Part shown: in pieces, positions 23,049 through 34,239 of the stretch
Position numbering within the stretch: position 1 is the first letter of the stretch
Layout: every line of letters starts with the position of its first letter
Assembly: GCF_014839805.1 (NCBI RefSeq)
Contig: NC_051118.1
Coordinates: forward strand, 10,036,391-10,100,390
Origin: Manduca sexta
Lineage: Eukaryota > Arthropoda > Insecta > Lepidoptera > Sphingidae
DNA length: 64,000 bases
Direction: 5' to 3'
Notes under the pieces: model-generated
Databases searched by the model: none
Seen by the model: the letters and a program-made list of their open reading frames with translations, nothing else
What the model was told of the DNA's origin: nothing
Translations under genes and position numbers: made by a program

Positions 23049-23475
23049 ATAGGATATATTTTATATCCGCCCGAATAGCGACCACCTACACAGGGTGTTA
23101 AAGCCCGCCATAGTGGTCCACGTAAGTGTGTTGCGTTAAAGGATCAGACTATGTATATCCGGTTTCAACAGGCCGGCATAATTGTGTCGACTGTCGCTGG
23201 GTAATCATATCCGGTTTCAACAGGCCGGCATAATTGTGTCGACTGTCGCTGGGTAATCATATCCGGTTCCAACAGGCCGGCATAATTATGTTGACTGTCG
23301 CTGGGTAATCATATCCGGTTTCAACAGGCCGGCATAATTGTGTCGACTGTCGCTGGGTAATCATATCCGGTTTCAACAGGCCGGCATAATTGTGTCGACT
23401 GTCGCTGGGTAATCATCTCTTGTCAGTCGATATTCTATTGGACCTTACTCTATTTACCATCAGGTGTAGTGGCGT
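23049..23475 (-). repeat. Family C repeat enlarged by an internal minisatellite
   Basis: Reverse copy with both family ends (TATATTTTATATCCGCCCG at the left, TTACCATCAGGTGTAGTGG at the right). Its middle segment is present five times (23155-23414), which doubles the element from about 215 to about 427 bp. Confidence 0.85.
23155..23414 (+). repeat. 52-bp minisatellite, five units
   Basis: Units start at 23155, 23207, 23259, 23311 and 23363, each beginning ATATCCGGTTYCAACAGGCC and ending CGCTGGGTAATC. Units 1, 2, 4 and 5 are identical over almost all bases; unit 3 has three changes (TTCC, TTATG and TTGACT variants). Homogeneity points to recent expansion. Confidence 0.95.
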
Positions 23476-23599
23476 TTCTTTACCGTGCCTTATAAAAAAA
23501 AGTTTTATTTATGTTAATGGAATAGTATGGTTTATCTATGAGCAAAATTTCATCTAAATTAGTGAAGCAGTTTCTTTGTTTATTTCTTTCTACATACAC

Positions 23600-23845
23600 T
23601 GCCTCAATAGTGAATTGTATTGTATGTGCGGTATGACTATCGCTCTGAAGTTTTGGGTTCGAATCCCGGGTAGGGCAGTGATATTGATTTTGCCGCTCAA
23701 TTTAGCAAGGAGTCTTGGAGTGGTGTCCGGTAAATGGCAATAAGACCATCCCTTATTACTTCGAACCTAACACAGCTGGTGAAAAGTGGGTGCGACACAC
23801 CTCTACCTACCTTTCTAAAGGGAAAAGGACGTGATGCTATGTATA
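23600..23845 (+). repeat. Family T SINE, near full length
   Basis: Head with GTGCGGTATGACTATCGCTC and a perfect B-box GGGTTCGAATCCCGG (about 23650). The body has GGTAAATGGCAATAAGACC, GAAAAGTGGGTGCGACAC, and the tail AGGACGTGATGCTATGTATA. This is the best T copy in the window. Confidence 0.8.
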
Positions 23846-24140
23846 TAACATCCAAACATCTTTACGAGCTTTCGTATTAATATCAAGATCCAATCAAATC
23901 AACAATCCGAAACTCGTACATGCCAACAATTTTAATTGAGTATCGAAGCCAACGAAAAAACATTCATTAACTACAAAAAATGCGGCACATTTCGACTATC
24001 GGCGTCGAAGGCTTCTGCGAACGAATTCAACGATTAATTAGTGTCTATTGTCTGATTATTTTAAATTCTACACGATTTTTAAACCACTGACGAGGCTACC
24101 TAATGACGACTGTATGTTGACAACATCAACAATTTCTTTT

Positions 24141-24430
24141 GCTGGTGGTAGAATATATTTTATATCCGCTTGGATAGCGAGCACCTTACACAAGGTGTTA
24201 AAACCCGCCATAGTGGCCCACGTAAGTGTGTCGCGTTCCGGGATCTGCATGTGTAAATCCGGTTCCAATAGGCCGGCATCGACCGCTTTCTGACGGGTAA
24301 TCTCTCGTGCAGCATGTGTATATCTGGTTCGAATAGTCCGGCATAATTATGTCGACTGGCAAGGGTTAATCATCTCTCGTGCGTCGACATTCTATTGGAC
24401 CCCATTCCACTTACCATCATGTGCAGGGGA
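24141..24430 (-). repeat. Family C repeat with a partial internal duplication
   Basis: Reverse copy from CTGGTGGTAGAATATATTTT to the TTACCATCATGTGCAG end. The segment GCATGTGTAAATCCGGTTCC...CTCTCGTGC (about 24247-24310) is repeated in diverged form at about 24311-24382. The same segment is the one amplified at 23155-23414. Confidence 0.75.
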
Positions 24431-24704
24431 ACAATTTGCCATGCAATATAAAAAAAAATTTACGAAGCGGTAATCTTACAAAATTAAATATCCGGGCTTC
24501 ACACAGACGTAGTCTATATATTACTTATACTACACTAGTACAAACCTTATAGAGGTAGAACTTTCTAAAGCAAGCATCTGCGCGTCGCTTGACTTTATGT
24601 CTCGTCATTTCACTGGTTATAATATCAAACAAGTTTCCTCTTTATGGGAAAAGTTACAATCACCAATTACCACGACATAGGTGTGTCGTTCCTTAATCAC
24701 CCTC

Positions 24705-24787
24705 TGTATGTGCGGTTTTAATAGGCCGGCATAATTGTGGCGACTGACGCTTCCTTGGACCCGATTCCACTTTCCATCAGGTGCAGC
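24705..24787 (-). repeat. Family C fragment
   Basis: Reverse piece: TGTGCGGTTTTAATAGGCCG, GACTGACGCTTCCTTGGACC, then TTTCCATCAGGTGCAGCG. Confidence 0.65.
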
Positions 24788-25411
24788 GGGGAAACTACCA
24801 TGCATCTATATCAAAGTACAAGTACCCATTCTTATTGTTATAGAAATTAAACGCTTTTTTTTAAAGTTAAGTTGCTTTATCCAATCAAAATATCTCCTCA
24901 CCCCCTCAAACTAATCTCAGACGGATTTATGCAAGAAACCTATCAGACAAAGTTGTTTTATGTCTGAAAATCTAACGTTAAATAGTTCTTAGTCTAACAA
25001 TTTGACCGTTATCGGGATTCATTATTCTGAACTATCAGTTTAAATTAAACCGTCTCGCTGGAGTCGTCAGTGGCACAATTGAGAGGAGACAGCGATATTA
25101 TATGCATTTAGTAAGTTTGTAAATTTATTTTAATGTGATTTTTACACAACGTAAACAAACTGGCGTGACGAACTGGAACCATTTAAAAATAACTCATTCA
25201 CAACAGCGTTGGATCGTGATTCATGGATGGACCTTGGGGATGCCTTTGACCAAAGTTGGGATATTGTAAGGTTGATACAATACAATACAATATAATAAAC
25301 AAACTGATTTACTATGCACGTTTTATTAGGTTCTTTTTATTTAACACAGATGTGCAATTTTGCCTAATATTTCAATTTCGGTATAATTGAGATTTAATAA
25401 CAACTAATAAT
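24788..25411. other. No feature seen
   Basis: AT-rich sequence without a recognised repeat or coding signal. Confidence 0.4.
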
Positions 25412-25732
25412 ATCAGCCCTGTATTATATACTTGCCCTGCTGAGCACGGGCCTCCTCTACTACTGAGAGGGATTATGCCTTAGTCCACCACGCTGGCCTA
25501 GTGCGGGTTGATAGACTTCACACACCTTCGAAATTCCTATAGAGAACTTCTCAGATGTGTAGGTTTCCTCACGATGTTTTCCTTCACCGTTAAAGCGAAC
25601 GATAAATTCACAAAGAATACACACATGATTTTAGAAAAGTCAGAGGTGTGTGCCCTTGGGATTTGAACCTGCGGACATTCGTCTTGGCAGTCCGTTCCGC
25701 ACCCAACTAGGCTATCGCCGCTTTTTGAATTT
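25412..25732 (-). repeat. Family A SINE, full copy
   Basis: Reverse copy from ATCAGCCCTGTATTATATAC to GGCTATCGCCGCT. A/B boxes readable on the minus strand (GCCTAGTTGGGTGCGG and GGTTCAAATCCC). Its B-box is the best preserved of the family. Confidence 0.88.
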
Positions 25733-26870
25733 ACAATCGTCAATTTATCTCAAATTACCGTCCCTGGACACTACAGTCATAAGTCGACGAACGCGACGTC
25801 TCTTGACGTTGGCAGCCAAAAGACCTTGTAAAAGATTACTAGGCCAGCGGCTTGATCGAATTATCATTCAGTTGATTATTATTGTACCATTTGGTACACT
25901 TCCGTTTTGACAGGTATCATTTATTATTTATCTTTTACTGTTTTCACGCGGCTTTGCTCGCGTGATTTCAGTTGCTAAAATAAAACATTTATTGAGACCT
26001 TCTTCTTTTCTTCTCCCGTAAAAGGATACGTCACTGTATGGACTTCTTCTCTTTCAACTTTAATAAAAATGTGCATTTTGCTCTATTGTCACATGAAAGG
26101 ACAAACCAACAAACACTTTCTCCTTCATAATATTCGTAAGGATTCATTCATATCTGCCTCGAACATCCACCCTCGGGAATAGCTCAGCTTCGACATATAA
26201 GGAAAGCGTTGAAAAGGCAAGGTCAACCATATTTCAGGATTACTAATGGCTTTTCGTATAGGAAACCATTAAGCTTTATTTATTATAGAATACACGAGAA
26301 TAAATATAGAAATATAAAAAAATCTAGTACAGTATTATAATATATTCTCCCAATACTGGACACGAGTATCCTTGTACATATGAGTCCGGGGATTTATATT
26401 AACAGTAGAATTTATGTCTTTTCATGATGCGATTAGAAACCATTTTAATCACGAAAAGAGACAAATTTCAAATCGAAATCCTATGCAAATATTATTTGCT
26501 TGACTATGGATCGAACTCTCGAGCCCAAGCCTCAGATCAAGAACCCTGCTTCTAGAATGCTATCGTAAACCTTTTTATATTTTGTAAAAACCATTATATC
26601 AACCTCGAATATAAATATTGTAACGAATAGCAAATTACTCTATTAGTATCCGGCAACTCACATGCAATAAACTAATTATCTTTAACCTTGTTACTAGTAA
26701 ACAGTAAACATGAGTTTTTTACCGATTTAAATAATATATCATTTGTATTTTTATTTTTACTACTGAATGACAAGAGAAACTAAGCGATTGCTTAATAATA
26801 AGCAACACGACGGTTTTAAACAGTGCCATATTTTTTATATTGTACATAGCAAAGTTATCCTATACACCTG
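25733..26870. other. No gene seen
   Basis: Includes TTTCACGCGGCTTTGCTCGC at about 25940, likely a scrap of a Helitron terminus, otherwise unassigned AT-rich sequence. Confidence 0.35.
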
Positions 26871-27079
26871 ATGGTAAGTGGAGAAAAGTCCAACAGAATG
26901 TCGACCGACGAGAGATGATTAGCCATTAGCAGTCGACACGATTATGCCGGCCTGTTGGAGCCGGATATACATAGGCTGATTCCGGAACGCGACAAACTTA
27001 CGTCGGCCACTATGGCGGGTTTTAACACCTTGTGTACGGTGATCGCTATCCGGGCGGATATAAAATATATTCTACCACG
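26871..27079 (+). repeat. Family C repeat, full copy
   Basis: From CACCTGATGGTAAGTGGAG through GTCGACCGACGAGAGATG and GGCGGGTTTTAACACCTTG to ATATATTCTACCACG. A good reference copy for the family. Confidence 0.85.
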
Positions 27080-27545
27080 ATAAGATTTAACATTTTAAGA
27101 CTAATAAAGGCCGGTAATAATACTGGCTACAACGTCCTGCAATCTACTACAAAACTTTCAACAAAACAATGTATGCAATACGTTATTTGGCGATAGAAAT
27201 AGATATTATATTGGTTTCTATCCGAACTCTCGCTGATGACCTGCACCAATTTCCAACTTGAATGCGAATTTTAGAAGTCTAAACATAACAATTATTAAAG
27301 ACGCTGTAAGTCTATCCTTTAAACCAAACCACATAGCGACAAAGTTCCTTTCGATGGTCCGGTCTAGGTATTTAGGTTTTAGCCTACAGTTAAGTCTGAA
27401 CTTAAATGGTTAATAACATCCTTGAATAAAACCCATGTTAGTATAGCGAGGTTGGTCGTCTGTCTCTTTGTATTTATAACACCAAGCCACAAACAAGCTG
27501 TGTATTATTTTGAAGGATATTTACACAATGTTAGAGCATTATTAT
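27080..27545. other. No feature seen
   Basis: Unassigned AT-rich sequence. Confidence 0.35.
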
Positions 27546-27721
27546 TCATACTTATATTATAAATGCGAAAGTAACTCTGTTGTTACGCTTTCCCAGATGA
27601 ACCACTATGCTGATATTGTTAAATTTGGTATAGAGATAGTTTGATAGCCTGGGAAGAATATAGGCTAATTTTTTTCCTGGGAAAACTCTTTCACAGGAGT
27701 GAAGCTGTGAGCAAAATCTAA
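27546..27721 (+). mobile_element. Non-autonomous Helitron with compensated hairpin
   Basis: Starts TCATACTTATATTATAAATG. Near the end TCACAG and CTGTGA pair perfectly around GAGTGAAG; then GCAAAAT and CTAA (27718-27721), followed by T. The hairpin stem differs in sequence from other copies (which use CGCGG/CCGCG) but still pairs. Confidence 0.82.
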
Positions 27722-27734
27722 TATATAATAATGT

Positions 27735-27835
27735 TAATCCTGTATTATATACTGTCCTACAGCTCGGCACGGGCATCTTCTACTACTGATGGTCGAGACC
27801 TTAGACCACAATGCGGGCCTAAAGTGGACAGACTT
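27735..27835 (-). repeat. Family A SINE fragment
   Basis: Reverse 3' portion: CCTGTATTATATACTGTCC, GGCACGGGCATCTTCTACTA, CCACAATGCGGGCCTAAAG. Confidence 0.7.
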
Positions 27836-28073
27836 CAAATATGTTGAATTGGTACATTTATGTTTGTTTATGGTAACGTTTGTGTATGTTTGATAATTGT
27901 CTGATTTATTTGTTTTGTGGCAATACGCCGCCACTCACGGATGGACTGTAAGCGAGCACACACGATTATGTAGCTCATTAATATTAAATAAAATATCCAA
28001 ATAAATAACAGTGATACGTCATAGAAGTTTTATTAACAAAATACTTTCAAAATTCATATTGTCAAACAAAATA

Positions 28074-28282
28074 TCTATACTAATATTATTAAGAAGAAAA
28101 TTTTGTGAGTTTGTTTGTAGAGACCAATCTCTGGAACTACAGAACCGATTTTGATAATTCTTTCACAAATAGTAAGCTACATTACTCTCGACTTCATCTG
28201 TCTATTCCGGGAAAATCTAATCCGGGTTTTTTATCCCGGTAAATTCTTTTACATGTGCGGAGCCGCGGGCAAAACGTAGTCT
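28074..28282 (+). mobile_element. Non-autonomous Helitron
   Basis: Starts TCTATACTAATATTATTAAG; the end has GTGCGGAGCCGCGGGCAAAA then CGTAGT where CTAGT is expected, so the last bases are mutated. Confidence 0.72.
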
Positions 28283-28924
28283 ATAATAAAATAAAGCACA
28301 TATTGTAAGTCGACCTAGCTCGTCCGTCACAAGCCGAGTGGCTCGGACAGTAACTCGATTACGAACCGTCAGCTCTCCCCACGCGACTTGTTCTTCAAGT
28401 TGGATTTTCGTAATAAAATAAATAAAAACTTTAAGCCAGTAATGTCTTGGACAGACTTGACGGAAGGAAAGATAAACAGTAATTAGTCGAAACTACATAA
28501 TAACCGTTGATATTCAATTATTGTTTTTAGGTATTAAGGTCATTAAAGACTTTGCTTTTCTGCAAAGCAATACAGAGCATTTTGTAAACTAGTAACCTTG
28601 GCAATCAAGGATGCAAATAAAAGATTGCTGTCAAGCCATGTCCAAATAAAATCATTGGTAGCGATGTTAAAGAGAAGAGCTTAAAACCAAATTAATACAG
28701 ACTATGTTTCAATATCTTAGGCTATATTTGTACCAACTTTAGCTACTAAAACTCGCTAAACGTTTCTGTAACTCGGATTATCTTAATTTTTTCTGCCGGT
28801 ACCAATCGCGTGACCAACAAATCGGTTTATGTAAATGAGATGTCGCTTTGTCTCTGTTCCTTATAGACTAGTAAGTTATTTCCTTGTGCCTTCAAAATAG
28901 TTATATTGCAAAACGAGGCTATAC
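28283..28924. other. No feature seen
   Basis: 28310-28400 is GC-richer (CGACCTAGCTCGTCCGTCAC); no known motif. Confidence 0.35.
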
Positions 28925-29018
28925 TCTAATAGTTACCAAGGGTACACGACGCTAACTTTTCTAAAGTTATGTGTGTGTTTGTGAATTATCACTAGCAACA
29001 TGAAGGAAACTCCTGTAT
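28925..29018 (+). repeat. Family A SINE fragment
   Basis: Internal part only: CCAAGGGTACACGACGCTAA, CTAAAGTTATGTGTGTGTT, then a decayed piece ending GAAGGAAACTCC. Confidence 0.6.
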
Positions 29019-29082
29019 AAAACTAGCCTGTTTCCTTTTCAAGGTCTAAAACTTATTTTATTTATTGCCTTAATAGGCCAAT

Positions 29083-29128
29083 GAGATAGCCATCTGCCTG
29101 ATGGTAAGAAGCATCCACCACCCATAGA
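29083..29128 (-). repeat. Family B fragment cut by the gap
   Basis: Reverse family B end (ATCTGCCTGATGGTAAG) leading to CACCCATAGA, directly at the N run. Confidence 0.6.
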
Positions 29129-29628
29129 NNNNNNNNNNNNNNNNNNNNNNNNNNNNNNNNNNNNNNNNNNNNNNNNNNNNNNNNNNNNNNNNNNNNNNNN
29201 NNNNNNNNNNNNNNNNNNNNNNNNNNNNNNNNNNNNNNNNNNNNNNNNNNNNNNNNNNNNNNNNNNNNNNNNNNNNNNNNNNNNNNNNNNNNNNNNNNNN
29301 NNNNNNNNNNNNNNNNNNNNNNNNNNNNNNNNNNNNNNNNNNNNNNNNNNNNNNNNNNNNNNNNNNNNNNNNNNNNNNNNNNNNNNNNNNNNNNNNNNNN
29401 NNNNNNNNNNNNNNNNNNNNNNNNNNNNNNNNNNNNNNNNNNNNNNNNNNNNNNNNNNNNNNNNNNNNNNNNNNNNNNNNNNNNNNNNNNNNNNNNNNNN
29501 NNNNNNNNNNNNNNNNNNNNNNNNNNNNNNNNNNNNNNNNNNNNNNNNNNNNNNNNNNNNNNNNNNNNNNNNNNNNNNNNNNNNNNNNNNNNNNNNNNNN
29601 NNNNNNNNNNNNNNNNNNNNNNNNNNNN
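29129..29628. other. Assembly gap, 500 N
   Basis: Exactly 500 N, a placeholder; true length unknown. Frames that seem to cross it are artefacts. Confidence 0.99.
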
Positions 29629-29655
29629 ATAATTGACAGATATTTATATGTAATA

Positions 29656-29963
29656 CTAGCTTTTGCTCGCGAATCCGCCCGCGTGAGAGGTTTCCGGGAT
29701 AAAGATACAGCGAGCACTTTGTTTTATAATATGTTTCTAGAACTTTTTAAGAGGAACAATTATTAAATAATGTTTACCGTTTACTCGGTGAACGCAACGA
29801 AAACTCTTAAAAGGTATTACGTAAATTCTCAATATTTTTTCTATAGCCTTCTCTACAATTGAGCTATCCAACACTAAGACATTTTTTAATTGCAACAGTA
29901 GTTCCTAAGACTCGCGCGTTCAAACAAATAAACTCTTCAGCGTAATATAATGATATATATAGA
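29656..29963 (-). mobile_element. Helitron with a second short Helitron inside its 3' side
   Basis: On the minus strand the outer 5' end is TC at 29963-29962 with ATATATATCATTATATTACG and CTGAAGAGTTTATTTG. The 3' end is GGGCGGATTCGCGAGCAAAA then CTAG at 29656-29659. At about 29720-29740 ACTTTGTTTTATAATATG is the start motif of the other subfamily, so two elements are fused. Confidence 0.7.
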
Positions 29964-30430
29964 TGAATAAAATGTACTTATATATAAAGCTGTAACAATT
30001 CTAACCAGCAAAAATAGCTGAATAAATAAAATAAATAAAAATTCAAATAAACTCTTCATATTAATTTTAATCGAGCTAATTCCTCTTTATACAAAACAAA
30101 GCAAACTCTTTGTGGTTTATTTAAGCGTGAAATTTAAAAAGTATTTCTTTCTAAAGTTCGTTTTACTAACTATATTTAACGGCACCACTACAGTAACTTT
30201 TATTATCTTAGGGCAATTTGTCAAGATAACAATTAATTAAGTTTATATCAGAGAAGGAACTGGAATTCTCTGAATATTTTTTACATTAAGATTAATGAAC
30301 TAATATTTTTAGTATAGATTCTTGACAAGAACAGAATAGCGTGATTTATTCTTTATTTTTATACGTGGATGGCAGATTACACCATTTTATTTCATGGTAA
30401 ATGGTCAAGTGGAATAATAAATAATAATAA
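29964..30430. other. No feature seen
   Basis: AT-rich sequence without a recognised motif. Confidence 0.35.
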
Positions 30431-30723
30431 TATCGACTGACGATATACTTGCCCACTGCTGACACGGGCCTTCTACTACTGAGAGGATTAGGCCTTAGTC
30501 CACCACGCTGTATACGGATTGTTAGATTCACACACCTTTCGAAATTCTATAGAGAACTTCTCAGATATGCAGGTTTTCACGATCACTTTTCACCGTTAAA
30601 GTGGTCGCTATCTGGACAAAGAATATACATATTTTTACCAAAAGCAGAAAAGGCCCTTGGATTTGAATCTGCGGACATTCGTCTTGGCAGTCCGTTCCAC
30701 ACCCTAACTAGGCTATCGCCGCC
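30431..30723 (-). repeat. Family A SINE with many small deletions
   Basis: Reverse copy from ATCGACTGACGATATACTTG to AGGCTATCGCCGCC. It keeps both ends but has lost single bases at many places, making it an older copy. Confidence 0.8.
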
Positions 30724-30947
30724 GGTGTTGTTCCAACAGTACATATTTTATGTAAAATAATAATCACATTCTAATGTCTTTATTAATGTGCAGACAGCAA
30801 TTAGGCATTTATTTTTCGCTATGTTTTATGTGTGGGTATTCCGTCCCATTTGTAATAGACGGTAAGTCTTTCGTTTACAGTGACCTAACGTATTATAATC
30901 AGTATTTTTGACAAGGCTCAGCAATATGACCCCACTGGGTACCTGTT

Positions 30948-31040
30948 ACTGTTTATGTTAAGTGGAGGGGTTCAGATAGAATGTCGACTACGACAGATAA
31001 TTGATCATTGCCAATCGACACAATTGTGTCCTGTTTGAGT
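30948..31040 (+). repeat. Family C fragment, first half
   Basis: TTAAGTGGAGGGGTTCAGAT, AATGTCGACTACGACAGAT, CGACACAATTGTGTCCTG; the second half is missing. Confidence 0.65.
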
Positions 31041-31197
31041 TATTCACGATGGTACACAAGTTTCAAATAAATTTTATTTTGATAGATACAGTTCAAAACA
31101 GCTTTTGTAGATAAGTACTAATTTTATTTGGAAGCATAGATTAGAGTGGCTTTTGTATTTGGTCGGCTTATATACATTAATTGACGAGTTTTACCCA

Positions 31198-31470
31198 TGG
31201 TAGGTCTCTCATACCACTGTAATATCTATTTCTGCCGCCTAGCAGCAGTATGTAGTCACTCTTGTGTTCCGGTTTGAAGGACGTTGTAGCCATAACTACT
31301 GGACATAATAGCTATAACATCTCATGTCTCAGGGATGGCGAGCACAGTGGAATACCAAACAATACTTTATGATTCAAGGTGTTGGATGGTATTTGTACTA
31401 TTTATGGGCGGACGTATCGCTTACCATCAGGTGAACGGCAAGCTCGTCTCGTCATTGAAAGTAATAAAAA
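31198..31470 (+). repeat. Family B repeat, near full length
   Basis: From TAGGTCTCTCATACCACTG through GGTTTGAAGGACGTTGTAG to CATCAGGTGAACGGCAAGC and an A-rich tail. Confidence 0.82.
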
Positions 31471-32445
31471 GAGTAACATTTACTCAGTACTGAACCAAGA
31501 CCTAGGAATTATACCTGTTATAGTCTATAAGCTTTCCAAGAAGAAAATAACTATAATATAACTCAACAATGAAGACTTAGCTGAAAATTGTTAATAATTT
31601 TAAGGTTTACTTTACGGTTATTACACGGCTTATTAAAAGTTTGAACCGTGAATATTACTGGAAGATAAGTTCGCCCGCTGAAATATTACACGACTCTTGG
31701 ATGTTCTGAAAGTTACTGAAGCGATCATTAACCGTACTTTATCTTTATTTTACAAAATATGCTTCGTGAACTGCGGCTTCAAAATTTATTTTATAAAATA
31801 TGCTTCATAAACTGCGGCTTTACTTAAAAAAAATAAAAAAAAACTAATATTAATAAGGTATTAATTTTATGTGCGATACGGTACCTCTTTATTTTGTTAC
31901 CAAACTGAGACGCAAAACAGATTACAATAAAAAATTATATAAAATGTACAAACTTAAAACTACATTGAATTCCACAACTATGCGCCCTTATACTAGTTAA
32001 TTACTTGAAGTGCGGACTAAGTTAAATTAAAACTGTATAATTAAAAAAACAAGAATTTAAAATTTCGGTTATGGCTTCGCTTATGTTATATTTTCAAGCC
32101 AATAGATTTCTATGATTTTTAAAATCAGAACAGCTCTTTCAAAGATTACCCTCGTTCGAACAAAAAACTATATGATTACACTATATGAGGAAAGAGATAT
32201 ACTAGGACTTGTGCAAATGTCATATTTCCTAAAACCCTTTAGGAAAACGTGAAATATTAAATTACATACAGAGTGTGAAATATGAATGTAAATAAACGTT
32301 TGAGAGGCGGAAACTTTGATCAACGTGTACATTTTTCTTCCTTTCATATGATCCATCTGTAGATTATGAACAAGGATCTTGCGTGAGATAAAAAGAAAAA
32401 TAGCAAAGCGTGTTATATAATGTGCTATTTAATATTGTAAATCAC
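31471..32445. other. No gene seen
   Basis: A short duplicate (TACAAAATATGCTTCGTGAA and ATAAAATATGCTTCATAAAC at about 31750-31815) is present. Otherwise unassigned. Confidence 0.35.
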
Positions 32446-32530
32446 ATCATGGGACGGAACACATTTGGCGAAAAGTGGGTGCCCTCGTTGCGCCTCTGCA
32501 TACATCTTCGGCGATAAATGTGTAATGTAT
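32446..32530 (+). repeat. Family T SINE, 3' part
   Basis: CATCATGGGACGGAACACAT, GGCGAAAAGTGGGTGCCC, GCGCCTCTGCATACATC and a GT-repeat tail at 32540-32552. The tRNA-like head is missing. Confidence 0.75.
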
Positions 32531-32803
32531 GGGTGTATGTGTGTGTGTGTGTTTAATATTATACATAATATATATGTGTTGGTTTTATGCTCAGTGACAG
32601 ATCGATGAAATTTGAGGCTATTTTATGTTAAAGACTTTCTTGTAAATCTTAATAGTATAACAGAAAATAAATATAACGTATATAGTTTATAAGATAAAAA
32701 CATTATCCGTTACGGCTTTGAAGATGATTTAGGACATATAATTGAAAATGTAAAAACTATCAACATTTGTTTCCGGTTATAAATAACAGATGTCGCTACT
32801 CAC

Positions 32804-33299
32804 TGGCACCAGTTGGTGTAAGTGACTCCATTAGTGCCACACACAGGTCTGTACGCTGTGGGACAATTACACGGCTTAGCAGCTGAGGCCAGCATTACTG
32901 TACCCAGGATCAGTAGAAGAGCGAACACTGAAGAGAGAAAAATATACATACAGGATCGCGCCTTCTCTATTATTAAGGGTAGGCAGAAATGTTACACATA
33001 AACTTTTCTTATTTTTTTAAATTTGGTTACAAACGTGTACTCGATCACATTCTTTCCTATGATTGCAAAGAGTGGTGTGTTGGGGGGGCGTCAGTTTCTG
33101 CTGCTTGATAGCTCGTACCTCTCCTGCCAACTATGTTAGGTCCTACGTAATCAGGTACCAGCTTATTTGCCGGGCTACTGAGCAGAAAACCCCAATATTA
33201 CTTTATCAGGAGTCGAACCTAAGAACCCAGCAGTCGTACCATAATACAACTGCCACCAAAATATTATTAGTAAAAAAATACATACCAAAAAAACTTCAT
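32804..33299 (-). CDS. Secreted Kazal-type peptide, gene 1 (two exons seen)
   Basis: Exon 2 (32927-32804) encodes a hydrophobic signal-peptide core (VFALLLILGTVMLASAA), then KPCNC, PTAYRPVCGTNGVTYTNWC. The pattern CxC-PxxYxPVCGTNGxTYxNxC is that of Kazal serine-protease inhibitor domains. A pyrimidine-rich acceptor (CTCTCTTCAG) precedes it. A likely exon 1 is 33299-33286: ATGAAG, a T run and a GTATGT donor, giving MKFF; a TATA-like TTATAAAG lies about 60 bases upstream. As written, the run has seven T and the join is out of frame; six T would fuse cleanly. The exon ends with a strong donor (GTGAGTA) that overlaps a TGA stop right after the fourth cysteine. So either the protein ends there, or a third exon, which I could not find, adds the last cysteines. 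Role inferred: extracellular protease inhibition. Confidence 0.68.
33060..33260 (-). repeat. Family T SINE in the intron of Kazal gene 1
   Basis: Reverse copy: AGGAGTCGAACCTAAGAAC is the B-box side, ACCATAATACAACTGCCACC the A-box side; body CGGGCTACTGAGCAGAAAAC. It lies between the two proposed exons. Confidence 0.6.
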
Positions 33300-33599
33300 T
33301 GTGATTTCACTGTAGTCAAAGAGACTCGTTATGATGTTACTTACCTTAAACCACTCTTTATAAAAGTCCTGGTAAAGGTAAGGGCTTATTCACATGCCAC
33401 CACATCCATAGTTATTTATCTTAATACTTGGAAAAATACTAGACTATGGATGTTTGGATGTCTGTTAGTAGTAAATGTTGTAAGTAACAGCTCAGCAGGT
33501 TTAGATGCAATTTGGCACTCAGCTATAACAATGTCGCAGACTAACGTAAAAGAGGTTTCTTTCTATCCCAGAAAACAACACAACGATACTTTTACTTTG

Positions 33600-33650
33600 T
33601 CAAAGATTTTTTACCTTGGTAAAGCCGCTAGCAAAACCCAGTATATAAAA
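33600..33650 (+). mobile_element. Helitron 3' end scrap
   Basis: CTTGGTAAAGCCGCTAGCAA resembles a degraded terminal hairpin. The surrounding 197-codon open frame (33063-33656) spans SINE and Helitron sequence and is not a gene. Confidence 0.5.
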
Positions 33651-33704
33651 TATTAAGTACGTAATAATACGTATATGTACTACGTATTACTAAGATTCTT
33701 TTGC

Positions 33705-34195
33705 ATAATACTATAAAACAAAGTCCCCACCGTGTCTGTCCTTGTTTTAATCGACTTCAAAAAAGGAGTTCAAAAATTCGACTGTATGTTTTTTGTGTGT
33801 TTGTGACGCGATTTAGACACCGACTCCAAAATTGATAACTAGTATATAGGTAACGTTAAATTATTTTTTGGTTTGTAACGGCTTTTAAAGGCGGTTTTAT
33901 TTTTGGTTAAAAAGTCTTTATTCTGAAATGAATAAACTCAAAAACAACCGAACGGTTTTCGATCAAACATATGGAGATAGTTTGTGACCATGAAAAGAAC
34001 TCAGGACATTTTTTATCCCTTTTTTTTTTTGGTTTTTTTCGACTCCCTTCGTGGCCCCTATTAGTCGCCTCTTACGACAGGCAGGGGATACCGTGGTGGA
34101 ATTCTCCAAACATTTTTTATCCCTGGAAAATGTATAGCAGGATTTTTATCCCGGAAAAACCCTTTCACGTGGGCGAAGCCCCGAGTAATAGCTAA
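33705..34195 (+). mobile_element. Composite Helitron with two insertions
   Basis: The start ATAATACTATAAAACAAAGT and end GTGGGCGAAGCCCCGAGTAA then CTAA (34192-34195) belong to one Helitron. It is broken by a TTTAATCGACTTCAAAAAAG repeat (from about 33747, related to 48690) and by a TTAGTCGCCTCTTACGACAG unit (about 34063-34083), a phrase common in insect repeat tails. Confidence 0.65.
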
Positions 34196-34239
34196 TTTGA
34201 ATAATAATGATAATTGCGATCACTCGAGGAACTCTTACT

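Noticed and set aside
23155..23414. CRISPR-like array (regular repeats)
   Set aside because: Units are contiguous with no spacers and lie in an animal repeat; it is a minisatellite.
29070..29717. Open frame of 215 codons across the first gap
   Set aside because: Made almost entirely of N; the real parts are a family B scrap and a Helitron end.
33063..33656. Longest gap-free open frame of the window (197 codons, plus strand)
   Set aside because: It runs through a reverse SINE (33060-33260), antisense over the proposed Kazal exon 1, and into a Helitron end. There is no domain, and the composition follows the repeats.
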